Positions 49,442 through 58,256 of a stretch of DNA of 64,000 nucleotides are shown here, piece after piece; the stretch's first letter is position 1; each line of letters opens with the position of its first letter. Made by a program: the position numbers and the translations under genes. Location: contig PEKW01000007.1 of the NCBI GenBank assembly GCA_002796995.1, positions 248,001 to 312,000 of the forward strand. Reading direction: 5' to 3'. Below the pieces are notes generated by a model that saw only the letters and a program-made list of their open reading frames with translations, did no database searches and had not been told where the DNA came from. This DNA is from Rhizobium sp. (GTDB lineage Bacteria > Pseudomonadota > Alphaproteobacteria > Rhizobiales > Rhizobiaceae).

Positions 49442-49744
49442 ATGTCCAGTTGGAAGCGATTTCTGCCAGTCCTGGCTTGTGCCGGCATTCTGCCCGCCTT
49501 GTTCGCCTGTACGGCTCCGGTCGCACCCGAACCTCCGGTTTCGGGGCGCTGCGATCCGGAACGGGCGCAGAGCCTTGTCGGCAAGCCGAAGCCAACGGAG
49601 GCTGAGGCAAAGCGCCAGAGCGGCGCAGCCGTCGTGCGCCAGATCGCGCCCGGGGATCCAGTCACCCAGGATTTCAGCGATGGAAGGGTGACCGTCGAAA
49701 CCGATCCGGTCACCGGGCTTGTGGTCAAGGTGACGTGCGGTTGA
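49442..49744 (+). CDS. I78-family peptidase-inhibitor-like lipoprotein
   Basis: 100 residues. A signal peptide ends in a lipobox (GILPALFACTAP, Cys23). The mature part matches the I78 inhibitor pattern: AQSLVGKPKPTEAEAKRQSGA, RQIAPGDPVTQDF and the terminal VTVETDPVTGLVVKVTCG. It was hidden in the track inside an upstream-extended frame (49052); the ATG at 49442 is clear. It would sit on the outer-membrane inner face or in the periplasm. Confidence 0.85.
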   Translation: MSSWKRFLPVLACAGILPALFACTAPVAPEPPVSGRCDPERAQSLVGKPKPTEAEAKRQSGAAVVRQIAPGDPVTQDFSDGRVTVETDPVTGLVVKVTCG

Positions 49745-49772
49745 GGACTTCGATCAGGCCCGGTTGCCGGCG

Positions 49773-50591
49773 TCAGAGGCTGGCGCGGTTCGTCCGGTCC
49801 TGAACGCCGCCGAAGCCGAGCTTTTCCGAGATTTCGCGCGAGGCGCCGACGAGGCTCTCGATATAGGCACTGCGGTTTCGCAGTCCGTCTTCGCGTGGCG
49901 CGACCAGACACAGCGTGGCGATGCAGACACCGTCGGCCTGGTAGATCGGGGCAGCGAAGCAATGGGTGAAATTCTCGACCTCGCTGTTGAAGGTGAAGAA
50001 GCCGTCCTTGGTCGCCTGGCGGACCTGGGCGATGAAGTCCGCCGGCTCGATCCGCCGGCCGCTCGGCAGAACGAAGTCTTCCGGCGGAATGAAGTCGAGC
50101 ATCTCGGCTTCGGACAGATGCGAGACGAGCAGGCGCCCGGACGCGGTCCACGGGATCGGAACCAGCTCGCCGACGCTCGACGAAATGCGGAAAGGCCGCA
50201 GGCCCTCCCGCATCATGGCAACGGTATATTTGTTGCCTTCGAGAAGGCACATCTGCGCCGTCTCGCGGGTCTCCTCGACGAGACGGACGAGCATGCGATC
50301 GCATTCCCGCATCAGGTCGAACTGCTCGGCATAGGCCGAGCCGAGGAAATAGAGCTTTCGACCGAGAAACACCCGGCCCTCGCCGCCCTGATAGTCGAGC
50401 ATGCCGTGGCGCAGCAGCAGGTTCACCAGTTCATAGACCGAAGAACGCGGCGCGCCAATCTCCGACGCGATCTCGTTCGGCCGCATCGGCTGACGCTTCT
50501 GCCGCAGGAATTCGAGGATGTCGAAAGCCCGGTCCAGACCTCGCGTCCGGCGCGATACGATATCTTCGGCATCAGCCATGGTGTTCCTCAT
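49773..50591 (-). CDS. IclR-family regulator
   Basis: 272 residues. The N-terminal winged helix (FDILEFLRQKRQPMRPNEIASEIGAPRSSVYELVNLLL) is followed by the IclR effector domain (YTVAMMREGLRPFRISSSVGELVPIPWTASGRLLV). It is the last gene on the minus strand after the transporter and RidA, so it may be in the same operon. The 34-base palindrome at 54094 is a plausible target. Start 50579 is an alternative. Confidence 0.9.
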   Translation of the reverse strand: MRNTMADAEDIVSRRTRGLDRAFDILEFLRQKRQPMRPNEIASEIGAPRSSVYELVNLLLRHGMLDYQGGEGRVFLGRKLYFLGSAYAEQFDLMRECDRMLVRLVEETRETAQMCLLEGNKYTVAMMREGLRPFRISSSVGELVPIPWTASGRLLVSHLSEAEMLDFIPPEDFVLPSGRRIEPADFIAQVRQATKDGFFTFNSEVENFTHCFAAPIYQADGVCIATLCLVAPREDGLRNRSAYIESLVGASREISEKLGFGGVQDRTNRASL

Positions 50592-50630
50592 CTGGAAGAA
50601 ACGGGCCAGACCGGCGGCCGCATCCCTCGA

Positions 50631-51020
50631 TCAGGCGCGGTCCGCGCGGTAGGCCACGCAGTCGACTTCGACCTTGCAATCGACCATCATCCGGGACTGA
50701 ACGCAAGCGCGAGCCGGCGGGTTGGCGCCGAAAAACTCGGCATAGACCCCGTTGAAGCTCCAGAAGTCGCGGGGGTCGTCCAGCCAGACGCCGACGCGCA
50801 CAACGTCCTCCAGTGCGTAACCTGCCTCCCTGAGGATGGCGATCATGTTCTCGATCGCCTTGCGGCTTTCGGAAACGATGCCCCCGCTGACGATCTCGCC
50901 CTTTTCCATCGGCACCTGGCCGGACACATAGAGCCAGCCATTGGCTTCCACCGCGCGGGCAAAGGGCAGCGGCTGTCCGCCGGCCCCGGTTTCGCCCGCG
51001 CCGTAACGCTTGATAGTCAT
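50631..51020 (-). CDS. RidA-family protein
   Basis: 129-residue YjgF/YER057c/UK114 protein. RidA hydrolyses reactive enamines and imines released by PLP-dependent deaminases. The family pattern is visible at WLYVSGQVPMEKGEIV, ENMIAILREAGYALEDVVRVGVWLDD and the arginine region NPPARACVQSRMMVDCKVEVDCVAY. Placement beside an amino acid transporter and a PLP enzyme fits enamine or imine clearance in that pathway. Confidence 0.9.
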   Translation of the reverse strand: MTIKRYGAGETGAGGQPLPFARAVEANGWLYVSGQVPMEKGEIVSGGIVSESRKAIENMIAILREAGYALEDVVRVGVWLDDPRDFWSFNGVYAEFFGANPPARACVQSRMMVDCKVEVDCVAYRADRA

Positions 51021-51037
51021 GTGATCTCACTTTTCTT

Positions 51038-51808
51038 CTAGTTGAAACTCGATGTCTTCAGGAACTCCGCCAGCCGCTCGGTCTGCGGCCGGACGAACAT
51101 CTCTTTCGGGTCGCCCTCCTCGCAGATCATCCCCTGGTTCATGAAGATGACGCGCGTCGAGACGTCGAATGCGAAGCGCATTTCGTGGGTTACCAGCAGC
51201 ATGGTCATACCGTCGGAGGCGAGCCCCTTGATGACCTGCAGGACCTCGCCGACCAGTTCGGGATCGAGCGCCGACGTGACCTCGTCGAACAGCATCAGCC
51301 GCGGATTCATGGCGATCGCCCGGGCGATCGCGACGCGCTGCTGCTGGCCGCCGGACAGTTGGCCGGGATAGTGATCGGCTCTGGTGCCAAGGCCGACCCG
51401 GTCGAGCCAGGTCTCGGCGATCGCCCGCGCCTCGGGCCGGCCCATCCTCTTCACCTTGACGGGGCCGAGCATGACGTTTTCCGCCGCCGTCAGGTGGGGA
51501 AAGAGGTTGAACTGCTGGAAGGCCATGCCGGTCAGCGCACGCTGGCGTGCGATTTCCTTTTCCGCCTTTCGACGCCGCCGGCTACCCTCGACATGATAGC
51601 CGATCTCCTCGCCGTCGAGCCTGATGGTCCCGTCCTGGAACTCTTCCAGCATGTTGATGCAGCGGAGCATGGTGGTCTTGCCCGAGCCGGAAGAGCCGAT
51701 GATCGAAATCACCTCCCCTTCCCTGACTGTGCAATCGACGCCCTTGAGCACTTCGAGCGTGCCGTAGGTCTTTCGCAGTCCGGAGATTTCGAGAATTGTC
51801 TTTGCCAT
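51038..51808 (-). CDS. Polar amino acid ABC transporter ATP-binding protein
   Basis: GlnQ/HisP-type ATPase of 256 residues. Walker [12 protein letters not shown]-loop [13 protein letters not shown], signature [16 protein letters not shown], Walker [13 protein letters not shown] and switch [11 protein letters not shown] are present. The ATG at 51808 is preferred; the track extension to 51853 has no supporting motif. It follows the two permeases. Confidence 0.93.
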   Translation of the reverse strand: MAKTILEISGLRKTYGTLEVLKGVDCTVREGEVISIIGSSGSGKTTMLRCINMLEEFQDGTIRLDGEEIGYHVEGSRRRRKAEKEIARQRALTGMAFQQFNLFPHLTAAENVMLGPVKVKRMGRPEARAIAETWLDRVGLGTRADHYPGQLSGGQQQRVAIARAIAMNPRLMLFDEVTSALDPELVGEVLQVIKGLASDGMTMLLVTHEMRFAFDVSTRVIFMNQGMICEEGDPKEMFVRPQTERLAEFLKTSSFN

Positions 51809-51821
51809 CGGTGTGGGATCC

Positions 51822-52487
51822 TCAGGTCGGCACGGCCGTCTTGCGCTCGACATATTTGCCGAAGCGCTCGATGGTGAAATTGACGACGAAGTAGAGCAGG
51901 CCGGCGAAGAAATAGAACTGCAGGCTCATGAAGTTGCGGGAAATGACCTCCTGCGTGCGCAACAGGAGTTCCGTCACGCCGATCACCGAGAGCAGCGTCG
52001 AGGCCTTGACCATCTCCGCCGCGGTGTTGACCCAGGCGGGCAGGAACTGGCGCAGAGCCTGCGGCCAAAGCACATTGGCGAAGGTCTGGACGAAGGTCAG
52101 TCCGATCGCCTTGGCGGCCTCGGTCTGGCCGATCGGGATCGCCTGAAGGCCGCCCCGCACGATCTCGCCGACATGCGAGGAGCAGAAGACGGCCAGGGCC
52201 AGGACGCCGGCCGAAAACGGGCCGAGATCGACCCCGACCGCGGCGGAGACATAATAGCTCGCGAGGACGAGCACGAGCACCGGCGTGCCCCGGACGATAT
52301 CGGTATAGGCCCGGACGGCGAAGCGCACCGGCCCCCTGCCATAGGCCAGGGCCAGACCGACGAGAACGCCGAGCGCCGAACCGAAGGCGATCGCCAGAAG
52401 AGAGATCGAGACGGTGACGCCGAGGCCCTTGAGGATGACGAAACGGGCGAGCCAGAGCTGTTCGAAGAAGGCGGGAAGATCGCTCAC
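51822..52487 (-). CDS. Polar amino acid ABC transporter permease
   Basis: 221-residue HisM/GlnP-type permease. Hydrophobic segments include [26 protein letters not shown], and the coupling loop is [34 protein letters not shown]. It pairs with the next permease upstream. Together they form a typical heterodimeric importer channel. Confidence 0.92.
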   Translation of the reverse strand: MSDLPAFFEQLWLARFVILKGLGVTVSISLLAIAFGSALGVLVGLALAYGRGPVRFAVRAYTDIVRGTPVLVLVLASYYVSAAVGVDLGPFSAGVLALAVFCSSHVGEIVRGGLQAIPIGQTEAAKAIGLTFVQTFANVLWPQALRQFLPAWVNTAAEMVKASTLLSVIGVTELLLRTQEVISRNFMSLQFYFFAGLLYFVVNFTIERFGKYVERKTAVPT

Positions 52488-52491
52488 GACA

Positions 52492-53154
52492 TTACCTCAC
52501 AACTGCCAGCCGGCGCTCGGCCAGACGCATCAGTGCCGCCAGCGCCGTGCAGGTGACGACATAGAGGCCGGACGCCACGATCCAGGTTTCGATGACCCTG
52601 AAACTCTCGACATTGATCTTGCGCGCCTCGAAGGTGAGCTCGGGAACGGCGATCGCTGCGGCGAGCGATGTATCCTTGAAGAGCGAGATTACGGTCGACG
52701 AGAGCGACGGCAGCACGTTGCGCAGCATGAGCGGCATGATGATGGAGGTGCGGATCTGCATCGGCGTCAGACCGATCGCCAGCCCCGCCTCCGGCAGTCC
52801 CTTGGGAATGGACAGCAAGCCTCCGCGGAAGACTTCCGCCAGATAGGCGCCGGAATAGATCGACAGGACCGCGACGAAGCTCTCGATCTTGCCTAGCCTC
52901 ACGCCCATCTGCGGCAGGGCGAAATAGGCAAACAGCACCAGCACCAGAATGGGCAGGTTGCGGATGACCGTGACATAGGACGTCGCGGGCCAGGACGCGA
53001 TCCTGTGCTTCGAAATAAGCGCAAACGCCACGACGAGCCCGATCAGCACGCCGACCAGGATGGAGACGAAGGCGAGCCCGAGGCTGAGCGCCAGACCTTC
53101 CAGAAGCTGGTCGAAGTTGCGCCAGACGGCTGCAAAATTCAGTGTGTAACCCAT
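52492..53154 (-). CDS. Polar amino acid ABC transporter permease
   Basis: 220-residue permease of the same family, with LSLGLAFVSILVGVLIGLVVAFAL near the start and the coupling loop IPKGLPEAGLAIGLTPMQIRTSIIMPLMLRNVLP. It starts about 58 bases after the binding-protein stop and ends four bases before the second permease. Confidence 0.92.
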   Translation of the reverse strand: MGYTLNFAAVWRNFDQLLEGLALSLGLAFVSILVGVLIGLVVAFALISKHRIASWPATSYVTVIRNLPILVLVLFAYFALPQMGVRLGKIESFVAVLSIYSGAYLAEVFRGGLLSIPKGLPEAGLAIGLTPMQIRTSIIMPLMLRNVLPSLSSTVISLFKDTSLAAAIAVPELTFEARKINVESFRVIETWIVASGLYVVTCTALAALMRLAERRLAVVR

Positions 53155-53212
53155 GACTACCCGTCACCCGGAGGGAATGAAACGGGAGAGATTTCTCCCG
53201 CTTCATGATCGC

Positions 53213-54058
53213 TTACTTGTATTCGACCGGGAAGCCGATCTGCGGCGGGGCAAGCTCCTTGCCGAACCAGGTCTTGTAGGACTTGGCGTAGAAGTCGAAC
53301 TCGACGCCGGTCATGGCTTCGTGCAGCGCGGTGTTGACGAAGTTCAGCCAATCCTGGTCGCCGCGCTTGACGCCGCAGGCATAGGTCTGCGGGTTCCAGC
53401 CGTATCCGGAATCCTTGTAGCGGCCCGGGTTCTGCGTCATGTACCAGGCCAGCGAGGACTGGTCGGTCGCGGCGGCATCCGAACGGCCCGATTCCAGCGC
53501 CTGGTAGATCAGGTCGACGGAATCATACTGGTCAACGGTGGCTTCCGGCAGGGCCGCATGCACCATGTCCTCGGCATAGACGTTCTGCAGGACCGAGATC
53601 GTCACCGACGAACCGGCGGCCTTCAGCGCTTCATAGTCTGCATACTTGCCGTCTGCCTTCAGCATGAGGCCAACGCCCTCGCGATAATAGGGAATGGTGA
53701 AGGCCACCTGTTGTGCACGCTCGCCCGTCACCGTCATGAACTGGCAGGTCAGGTCGACTTTGTCGGTGGTGATGTTGGGAATGCGGGCATCAGACGACTG
53801 GTTGACGTATTCGATCTTGTCGGGATCGCCGAACAGGGCCTTGGCGACGATGCGGCCCATATCGACGTCGAAGCCCTGAAGCTTGTCGTCGGCGCTCTTG
53901 AAATGCCAGGGCGCGTTGGTCGACCCGGTGCCCAGCACCAGATGGCCGCGGGCGAGGACCTCATCCAGCTTGCTCGCCTGCTGGGCGGCGGCCGGCATGG
54001 AAATCAGGAAGGTGGCGGCCGCCAGCATGACGGCGCCGGCGCGGAAGGAAATAGTCAT
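53213..54058 (-). CDS. Amino acid ABC transporter substrate-binding protein
   Basis: 281-residue family-3 binding protein. A Sec signal peptide (MTISFRAGAVMLAAATFLIS, cleavage near AAAQQ) precedes DEVLARGHLVLGTGSTNAPWHF and FDVDMGRIVAKALFGDPDKIEYV. It is first in the operon and lies opposite the D-threonine-aldolase-like gene. The ligand is likely a polar amino acid; the context suggests a D- or beta-hydroxy amino acid, which is inference. Confidence 0.9.
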   Translation of the reverse strand: MTISFRAGAVMLAAATFLISMPAAAQQASKLDEVLARGHLVLGTGSTNAPWHFKSADDKLQGFDVDMGRIVAKALFGDPDKIEYVNQSSDARIPNITTDKVDLTCQFMTVTGERAQQVAFTIPYYREGVGLMLKADGKYADYEALKAAGSSVTISVLQNVYAEDMVHAALPEATVDQYDSVDLIYQALESGRSDAAATDQSSLAWYMTQNPGRYKDSGYGWNPQTYACGVKRGDQDWLNFVNTALHEAMTGVEFDFYAKSYKTWFGKELAPPQIGFPVEYK

Positions 54059-54093
54059 GACGTTCCCCTTTTATTGACTGGTCGCTCCGAATG

Positions 54094-54127
54094 TCCAATA
54101 TAACGGACATATGTCTGTGTTATTGGA
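54094..54127. promoter_or_regulatory. 34-base palindrome in divergent promoter, candidate IclR operator
   Basis: TCCAATA and TATTGGA lie exactly symmetrically, ten bases either side of a perfect central GACATATGTC. A second overlapping repeat, TGTCC-AATATAAC-GGACA, uses the left half. It sits between the divergent transporter and aldolase genes, 36 bases from the transporter start. Confidence 0.65.
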
Positions 54128-54249
54128 TTGACGTATTCAGGGACAGCCGTCATAAATTGTCAATAGACGGTCGTGCGCCTTTTCAAGAAAAAGCTCCGGC
54201 CCCATTGTCAGCCGCTGAAACACGCCATTTTCCGCTCCTTGAGGTCCCC

Positions 54250-55323
54250 ATGCCCCTTTCCGACGACCGCCTCCGCCAGATCGACACGCCTTCGGTGCTG
54301 GTCGACCTCGACATTGCGAAAGCCAATATCGCGCGCTTCCAGGCTTATGCGGATGCCCATGGACTGAAGGTCCGGCCGCATATCAAGACCCACAAGCTGC
54401 CGATGATGGCCGAACTCCAGCTCGCCGCCGGTGCAGTCGGCATCACCTGCCAGAAGATCTCGGAAGCCGAGGCGATGGTTGAAGGCAGCGCGGCCATTCG
54501 CGACGTGCTGATCACCTACAACATCGTCGGCGAGCAGAAGCTCCAGAGGTTGAGGGCGTTTGCGCAGAAGGTCGCTCTCTCCGTGGTGGCGGACAGCACG
54601 GCGGTAATCGACGGCCTGTCGTCGACCTTCCGGACGGCGGACAAACCATTGCCCGTCCTGGTCGAGTGCAATACCGGCGCCAACCGCTGCGGGGTCGCCT
54701 CTCCGTCCGAGGCCGAGGCACTGGCCGTCCAGATCAACGACGCGCCGGGCTTAATCTTCGGCGGGTTCATGACCTATCCGCCCGCCGGCGGCGAGGCCGC
54801 GGTCGAGGCCTTCATGACCGAGGCCAAGGCTCGGGTCGAGGCACGCGGCATCGCCGCACCTGTCATCACCTCCGGCGGCACGCCGACGATGATGCATGCC
54901 GGCGACGCCCCGGTGACGACGGAATACCGCCCCGGCACCTATATCTACAACGACCGCTCCCTCGTGGGGCGCGGGGCCTGCGGCTGGGAGGATTGCGCCC
55001 TGACCGTCCTTGCCACGGTCGTATCGGTTCCGGCGGAAAACCGCGCCATCATCGACGCGGGCTCGAAGACGCTGACCTCCGATCTGCTGGGGCTCTCAGG
55101 CTACGGCCATGTGCTGGGGCGGGACGATATCGCGATCGACCAGCTCTCCGAAGAGCACGGCAGGCTCATCAGCTCCGGTCCGATCAATCTGAAAGTCGGC
55201 GATCGCGTGCGGATCGTGCCCAATCATGCCTGCGTCGTGACCAACATGGTGGACGAGGTCACGGTGATCGACGGGGACGATATCACCGCCGTTTCCGTGG
55301 CAGCGCGCGGTCGCCTGACCTAG
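54250..55323 (+). CDS. D-threonine-aldolase / D-serine-dehydratase-like PLP enzyme
   Basis: 357 residues of the alanine-racemase-like fold type III family. The PLP Lys is in [10 protein letters not shown], with [35 protein letters not shown] and the C-terminal metal/His region [18 protein letters not shown]. Members split D-threonine to glycine and acetaldehyde or dehydrate D-serine-like substrates; which one cannot be decided here. The ATG at 54250 matches the family start; the track start at 54091 lies inside the palindrome. Confidence 0.88.
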   Translation: MPLSDDRLRQIDTPSVLVDLDIAKANIARFQAYADAHGLKVRPHIKTHKLPMMAELQLAAGAVGITCQKISEAEAMVEGSAAIRDVLITYNIVGEQKLQRLRAFAQKVALSVVADSTAVIDGLSSTFRTADKPLPVLVECNTGANRCGVASPSEAEALAVQINDAPGLIFGGFMTYPPAGGEAAVEAFMTEAKARVEARGIAAPVITSGGTPTMMHAGDAPVTTEYRPGTYIYNDRSLVGRGACGWEDCALTVLATVVSVPAENRAIIDAGSKTLTSDLLGLSGYGHVLGRDDIAIDQLSEEHGRLISSGPINLKVGDRVRIVPNHACVVTNMVDEVTVIDGDDITAVSVAARGRLT

Positions 55324-55466
55324 GCACGACGCCGCTGCAAGCGGGGCCGCCACGCCCCACCTCCGGCAAAAGTTCGCGGTCGTGGCTATTGCCTCACCTG
55401 AAATCCTTGCCGTACAGCGCCTTGATCGGTAATGCGGTAACGTCGCACTCAACCAACGAGGATATC

Positions 55467-55670
55467 ATGGCAACTGGTACGGTAAAATTTTTCGCCCAGG
55501 ACAAGGGCTTCGGCTTCATCACCCCGGACAACGGCGGTCCGGATGTATTCGTCCACATCTCCGCAGTCGGCTTCGGCGGCGCGCTGCAGGACGGTCAGAA
55601 AGTCAGCTACGATGTGGGACAGGACCGGAAGACTGGCAAGTCGAAGGCTGAAAACGTCACCGTCATCTGA
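55467..55670 (+). CDS. Cold-shock protein
   Basis: 67-residue single CSD protein that binds single-stranded nucleic acid. RNP1-like KGFGFITPD and RNP2-like DVFVHISAV are clear, starting [12 protein letters not shown]. Rhizobial genomes carry several such copies. It was hidden in the track inside a longer frame (54666); the ATG at 55467 with upstream AACGAGGA is the real start. The terminator at 55679 follows at once. Confidence 0.95.
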   Translation: MATGTVKFFAQDKGFGFITPDNGGPDVFVHISAVGFGGALQDGQKVSYDVGQDRKTGKSKAENVTVI

Positions 55671-55678
55671 TCAAGCCG

Positions 55679-55709
55679 ATCTGGCCCTGTCGACCCGGCG
55701 GGGCCAGAT
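55679..55709 (+). terminator. Terminator after cold-shock gene
   Basis: ATCTGGCCC pairs perfectly with GGGCCAGAT over a 13-base loop, nine bases after the stop codon. No long T-run follows, so the efficiency is uncertain. The right arm also abuts the end of the broken GST gene on the other strand. Confidence 0.6.
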
Positions 55710-55712
55710 CAC

Positions 55713-56365
55713 TTACGCGAGCAATCCGCCCGCTCCTGCGGCCGGCCGCCCGTGTTCCGGCCATGGATCGGCCCAGGCAGGAATGCGCATCATTCGGTCT
55801 ATCCAGGCCGTCAGGTTGGCATACTCCGCGAAGGGCATCGCAGACGTTTTCCAGTAGCTTGCCATCGAGGCCAGCTGGAAATCGGCAATCGTCAGCCTGT
55901 TGCATGCGGCATAGTCCCGACCTTCGAGATGCTGATCGAGGACGTCCGCATATCTCCTTGCGGCCTCGATCTTGTCCTTGAGCACTTCGGCATCGGGCTT
56001 ACCAACGCCGAAAGTCGGCTTCACCACATATTCGAAATAGAATGGCGAGACGGCGGGCGACCAATGGCTGTCGCACCATGAGAGCCAACGCAGAACCTCG
56101 ACCTGTTCCGCCGGCGCATCGACCGGCCACATGTCGGATCCGGCCATGGTGCACAAATGGGCCATGATCGCGCTCGATTCCTATAGAACCAGATCGCCAT
56201 CCACCAAGGTGGGAGCCTTCCTGTTGGGATTGATGGCAGCATAGCGGGCCTGGCGAGTTCCCCGCCCATGAGATCCATCTCGATGTATTCGACATCGAGG
56301 CCGAGGTGCTTGACGAGCGCCAGCACGCGCCGCGGAGCCTGAGCCTTGATCCAGTAAAGCTGCAT
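55713..56365 (-). pseudogene. Glutathione S-transferase, broken by frameshift and amber codon
   Basis: The N-terminal thioredoxin-like half begins MQLYWIKAQAPRRVLALVKHLGL. After ELARP the homologous text moves to another frame (AAINPNRKAPTLVDGDLVL), so one frameshift lies near 56245. That frame then meets TAG at about 56181, where a Trp (TGG) would be usual, and continues with ESSAIMAHLC into the full C-terminal domain (LTIADFQLASMASYW). Two independent lesions make a pseudogene likely. The divergent CGNR regulator may once have controlled it. Confidence 0.82.
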
Positions 56366-56498
56366 GCCTGTTCCCTTTCCATGGTCTTGGTTCATGTCGC
56401 CGCGAGCGATCCCGGGCGATACGGGCTGCCCGCCTCGGCGTACAGATTGTTTCGGGACGTCGATTTTCCACAGCGGCTTGCTGATAGCGTCAACCGAC

Positions 56499-56533
56499 TT
56501 GCCAGACCCTATCGTAACTGTTTAAATGGTTAC
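56499..56533 (+). promoter_or_regulatory. Promoter and palindromic operator abutting the CGNR start codon
   Basis: TTGCCA (56499-56504) and TTAAAT (56522-56527) are spaced by 17 bases. The palindrome GTAAC-TG-TTTAAA-TG-GTTAC (56514-56533) covers the -10 and ends at the base before the ATG. Transcription would start at or next to the start codon, giving a leaderless mRNA that its own product might repress. Confidence 0.55.
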
Positions 56534-57205
56534 ATGAACACATCCGGACTATCAAGCGCCGAGCCCCGCGCCTATTTTTCCGCTCTCGGGCGCATTCGCA
56601 TGCTGGCGGGCGATCCTGCGCTCGACTTCGCCAACACGCTGCACTGGCGCGGCGCCCAACAGATGGACTTTCTGCCGGACTATCAGGCGCTCGCGGAGTG
56701 GTCGGTGCCGGCCGGCCTGTTGAGCGAGCAGGAGATGGGCATGCTCGTTCTCCTGGCGCCTCGCTTTCCGCGCGCTGCCGAGGCGGCCCATTCCGCGGCC
56801 ATTGCGCTGAGGACTGCTTGGCGCGCCGGGCTCGAGGAGAGAACGGGCGGCGGGCCCAATCCCGAGACGCGCAGCCCGTCCTCCCCGCTTCTGGAGCAGT
56901 TGTTGACATCGGCCCTGTCCGATCCGGGCCTGCTCATGTCCGCCGGCGCGCGACGGGAGGATGACGAGCGCATGTTGTTTCTGCCGGTCTCCCGCATCGC
57001 CCTGGCGGTCGCCAGCCTCGCGCTCATTCCTGCCGAACGCGCGATGGGGCGCTGCGAGGGCGACCCTTGCGGCGGCTTCTTCCTGAACACCAGCCGCTCC
57101 AAACCCAGGCGATGGTGCTCCATGGACAGCTGCGGCAACCGGGCCAAGGCGCGCGGCTTCCGCAGCCGCATGATGGCGGAGGAGATCCGCAAGCCGGGCG
57201 ACTGA
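56534..57205 (+). CDS. CGNR zinc-finger / ABATE-domain regulator
   Basis: 223 residues. The N-terminal ABATE domain (LAGDPALDFANTLHWRG) leads to a C-terminal CGNR zinc finger, RCEGDPCGGFFLNTS followed by RRWCSMDSCGNRAKARGFR. These are putative stress-linked DNA-binding regulators. The track start at 56306 is an artefact running through the opposing GST. The ATG at 56534 has no ribosome site because the operator palindrome touches it, consistent with a leaderless message. Confidence 0.88.
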   Translation: MNTSGLSSAEPRAYFSALGRIRMLAGDPALDFANTLHWRGAQQMDFLPDYQALAEWSVPAGLLSEQEMGMLVLLAPRFPRAAEAAHSAAIALRTAWRAGLEERTGGGPNPETRSPSSPLLEQLLTSALSDPGLLMSAGARREDDERMLFLPVSRIALAVASLALIPAERAMGRCEGDPCGGFFLNTSRSKPRRWCSMDSCGNRAKARGFRSRMMAEEIRKPGD

Positions 57206-57257
57206 TCCGCCCGCCGCCACTGGATCCGGGAACAAAAATCATCATTGGAGACTGCCT

Positions 57258-57668
57258 TTGAGAGTAAGGGGCACATTCAAGACCACGGACTTCAAGGCCA
57301 CCTCGCTGGCTGTCGTTCCGCCCGTCGAGACGGCATTGGCCGTCGGCGTCCATACGATGCAGAAGCACTACTCAGGCGACATCGTCGGTCACTCGTCGAC
57401 CTTGTTCACATCCGCCTTCGACCCCGCGCTTGGCGTGGGCTCCTATGTCGCCATGGAGAGTTTCGAAGGCGCGATCGGCGACAGGGCCGGAACCTTCAAT
57501 TTCCTGCATTCGGCCTCGGCCAGAGGCAAGGAGCGCGGGAACGAGTTCTTCGCCATCGTCGAGGGAAGCGGCACGGGAGACCTGAAGGGTCTGACCGGAT
57601 CGGGCGGCATATCCATCGACCCCGATGACACGCATCACATCTGGTTCGACATCGAATTCGCTCCCTGA
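57258..57668 (+). CDS. DUF3224-family protein
   Basis: 136 residues of the DUF3224 beta-barrel type, visible from the GDIVGHSSTLFTSAFDPALGVGSYVAMESFEGAIGDRAGTF stretch and the HHIWFDIEF end. The start is TTG, with GGAG nine bases upstream; no ATG lies nearby in frame. Function is unknown. Such genes often accompany small stress or resistance genes, as here. Confidence 0.78.
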   Translation: MRVRGTFKTTDFKATSLAVVPPVETALAVGVHTMQKHYSGDIVGHSSTLFTSAFDPALGVGSYVAMESFEGAIGDRAGTFNFLHSASARGKERGNEFFAIVEGSGTGDLKGLTGSGGISIDPDDTHHIWFDIEFAP

Positions 57669-57803
57669 CCCTGGCGGGTCATCCGACGCATCATCGACCT
57701 TCCCCCAAAACCGGAGTGCCGTTTCATCAACGGATGGCGCTCCCACCCTTGTGAAGCGGACATCAACAGCATGTCCCGGCAGCAGCATCAGGAGGATTTT
57801 TCC

Positions 57804-58214
57804 ATGACCGACCACTCGTCTTCCGATCCGTTCTATCACGGCACGCGCGCGGATCTTGCCGTGGGAGACATGATCCGCGTGGGTTACACGTCGAACTACC
57901 GCGAGGGCCTGATTCTTTCCTGGGTCTATTTCAGCCAGACGCTGGAGGCCGCCACCTGGGGCGCCGAACTGGCCGTCGGCGAGGGACGGCAGAGGATCTA
58001 TATCGTCGAGCCGACGGGCCCTTTCATGGACGATCCCAATCTCACGGACAAGAAATTCCCGGGAAACCCGACCAAGTCCTATCGCTCGCGCCACCCGCTT
58101 CTGATCGTCGGAGAACTGACGGAATGGCAGGGCCATACGGCCGAGCAATTGCAGCAGATGAGAGACGGCCTCGCCCGGCTGCGGGCAGAAGGCAGGGACG
58201 TCATCATCGACTGA
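57804..58214 (+). CDS. arr: Rifampin ADP-ribosyltransferase
   Basis: 136-residue Arr-family enzyme, which in characterised members inactivates rifamycins by ADP-ribosylation using NAD. The whole sequence aligns to Arr: FYHGTRADLAVGDMI, ILSWVYFSQTLEAATWGAELA, IYIVEPTGPFMDDPNLTDKKFPGNPTKSYRS and HPLLIVGELTEWQGHT. AGGAGG sits upstream of the ATG at 57804; the track start at 57771 is an extension. No integron or transposon features flank it, so it looks chromosomal. Confidence 0.93.
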   Translation: MTDHSSSDPFYHGTRADLAVGDMIRVGYTSNYREGLILSWVYFSQTLEAATWGAELAVGEGRQRIYIVEPTGPFMDDPNLTDKKFPGNPTKSYRSRHPLLIVGELTEWQGHTAEQLQQMRDGLARLRAEGRDVIID

Positions 58215-58256
58215 GCGCGCCCGGCCGCGCCGGAACCTGACCAGCTAAACCGGCCG

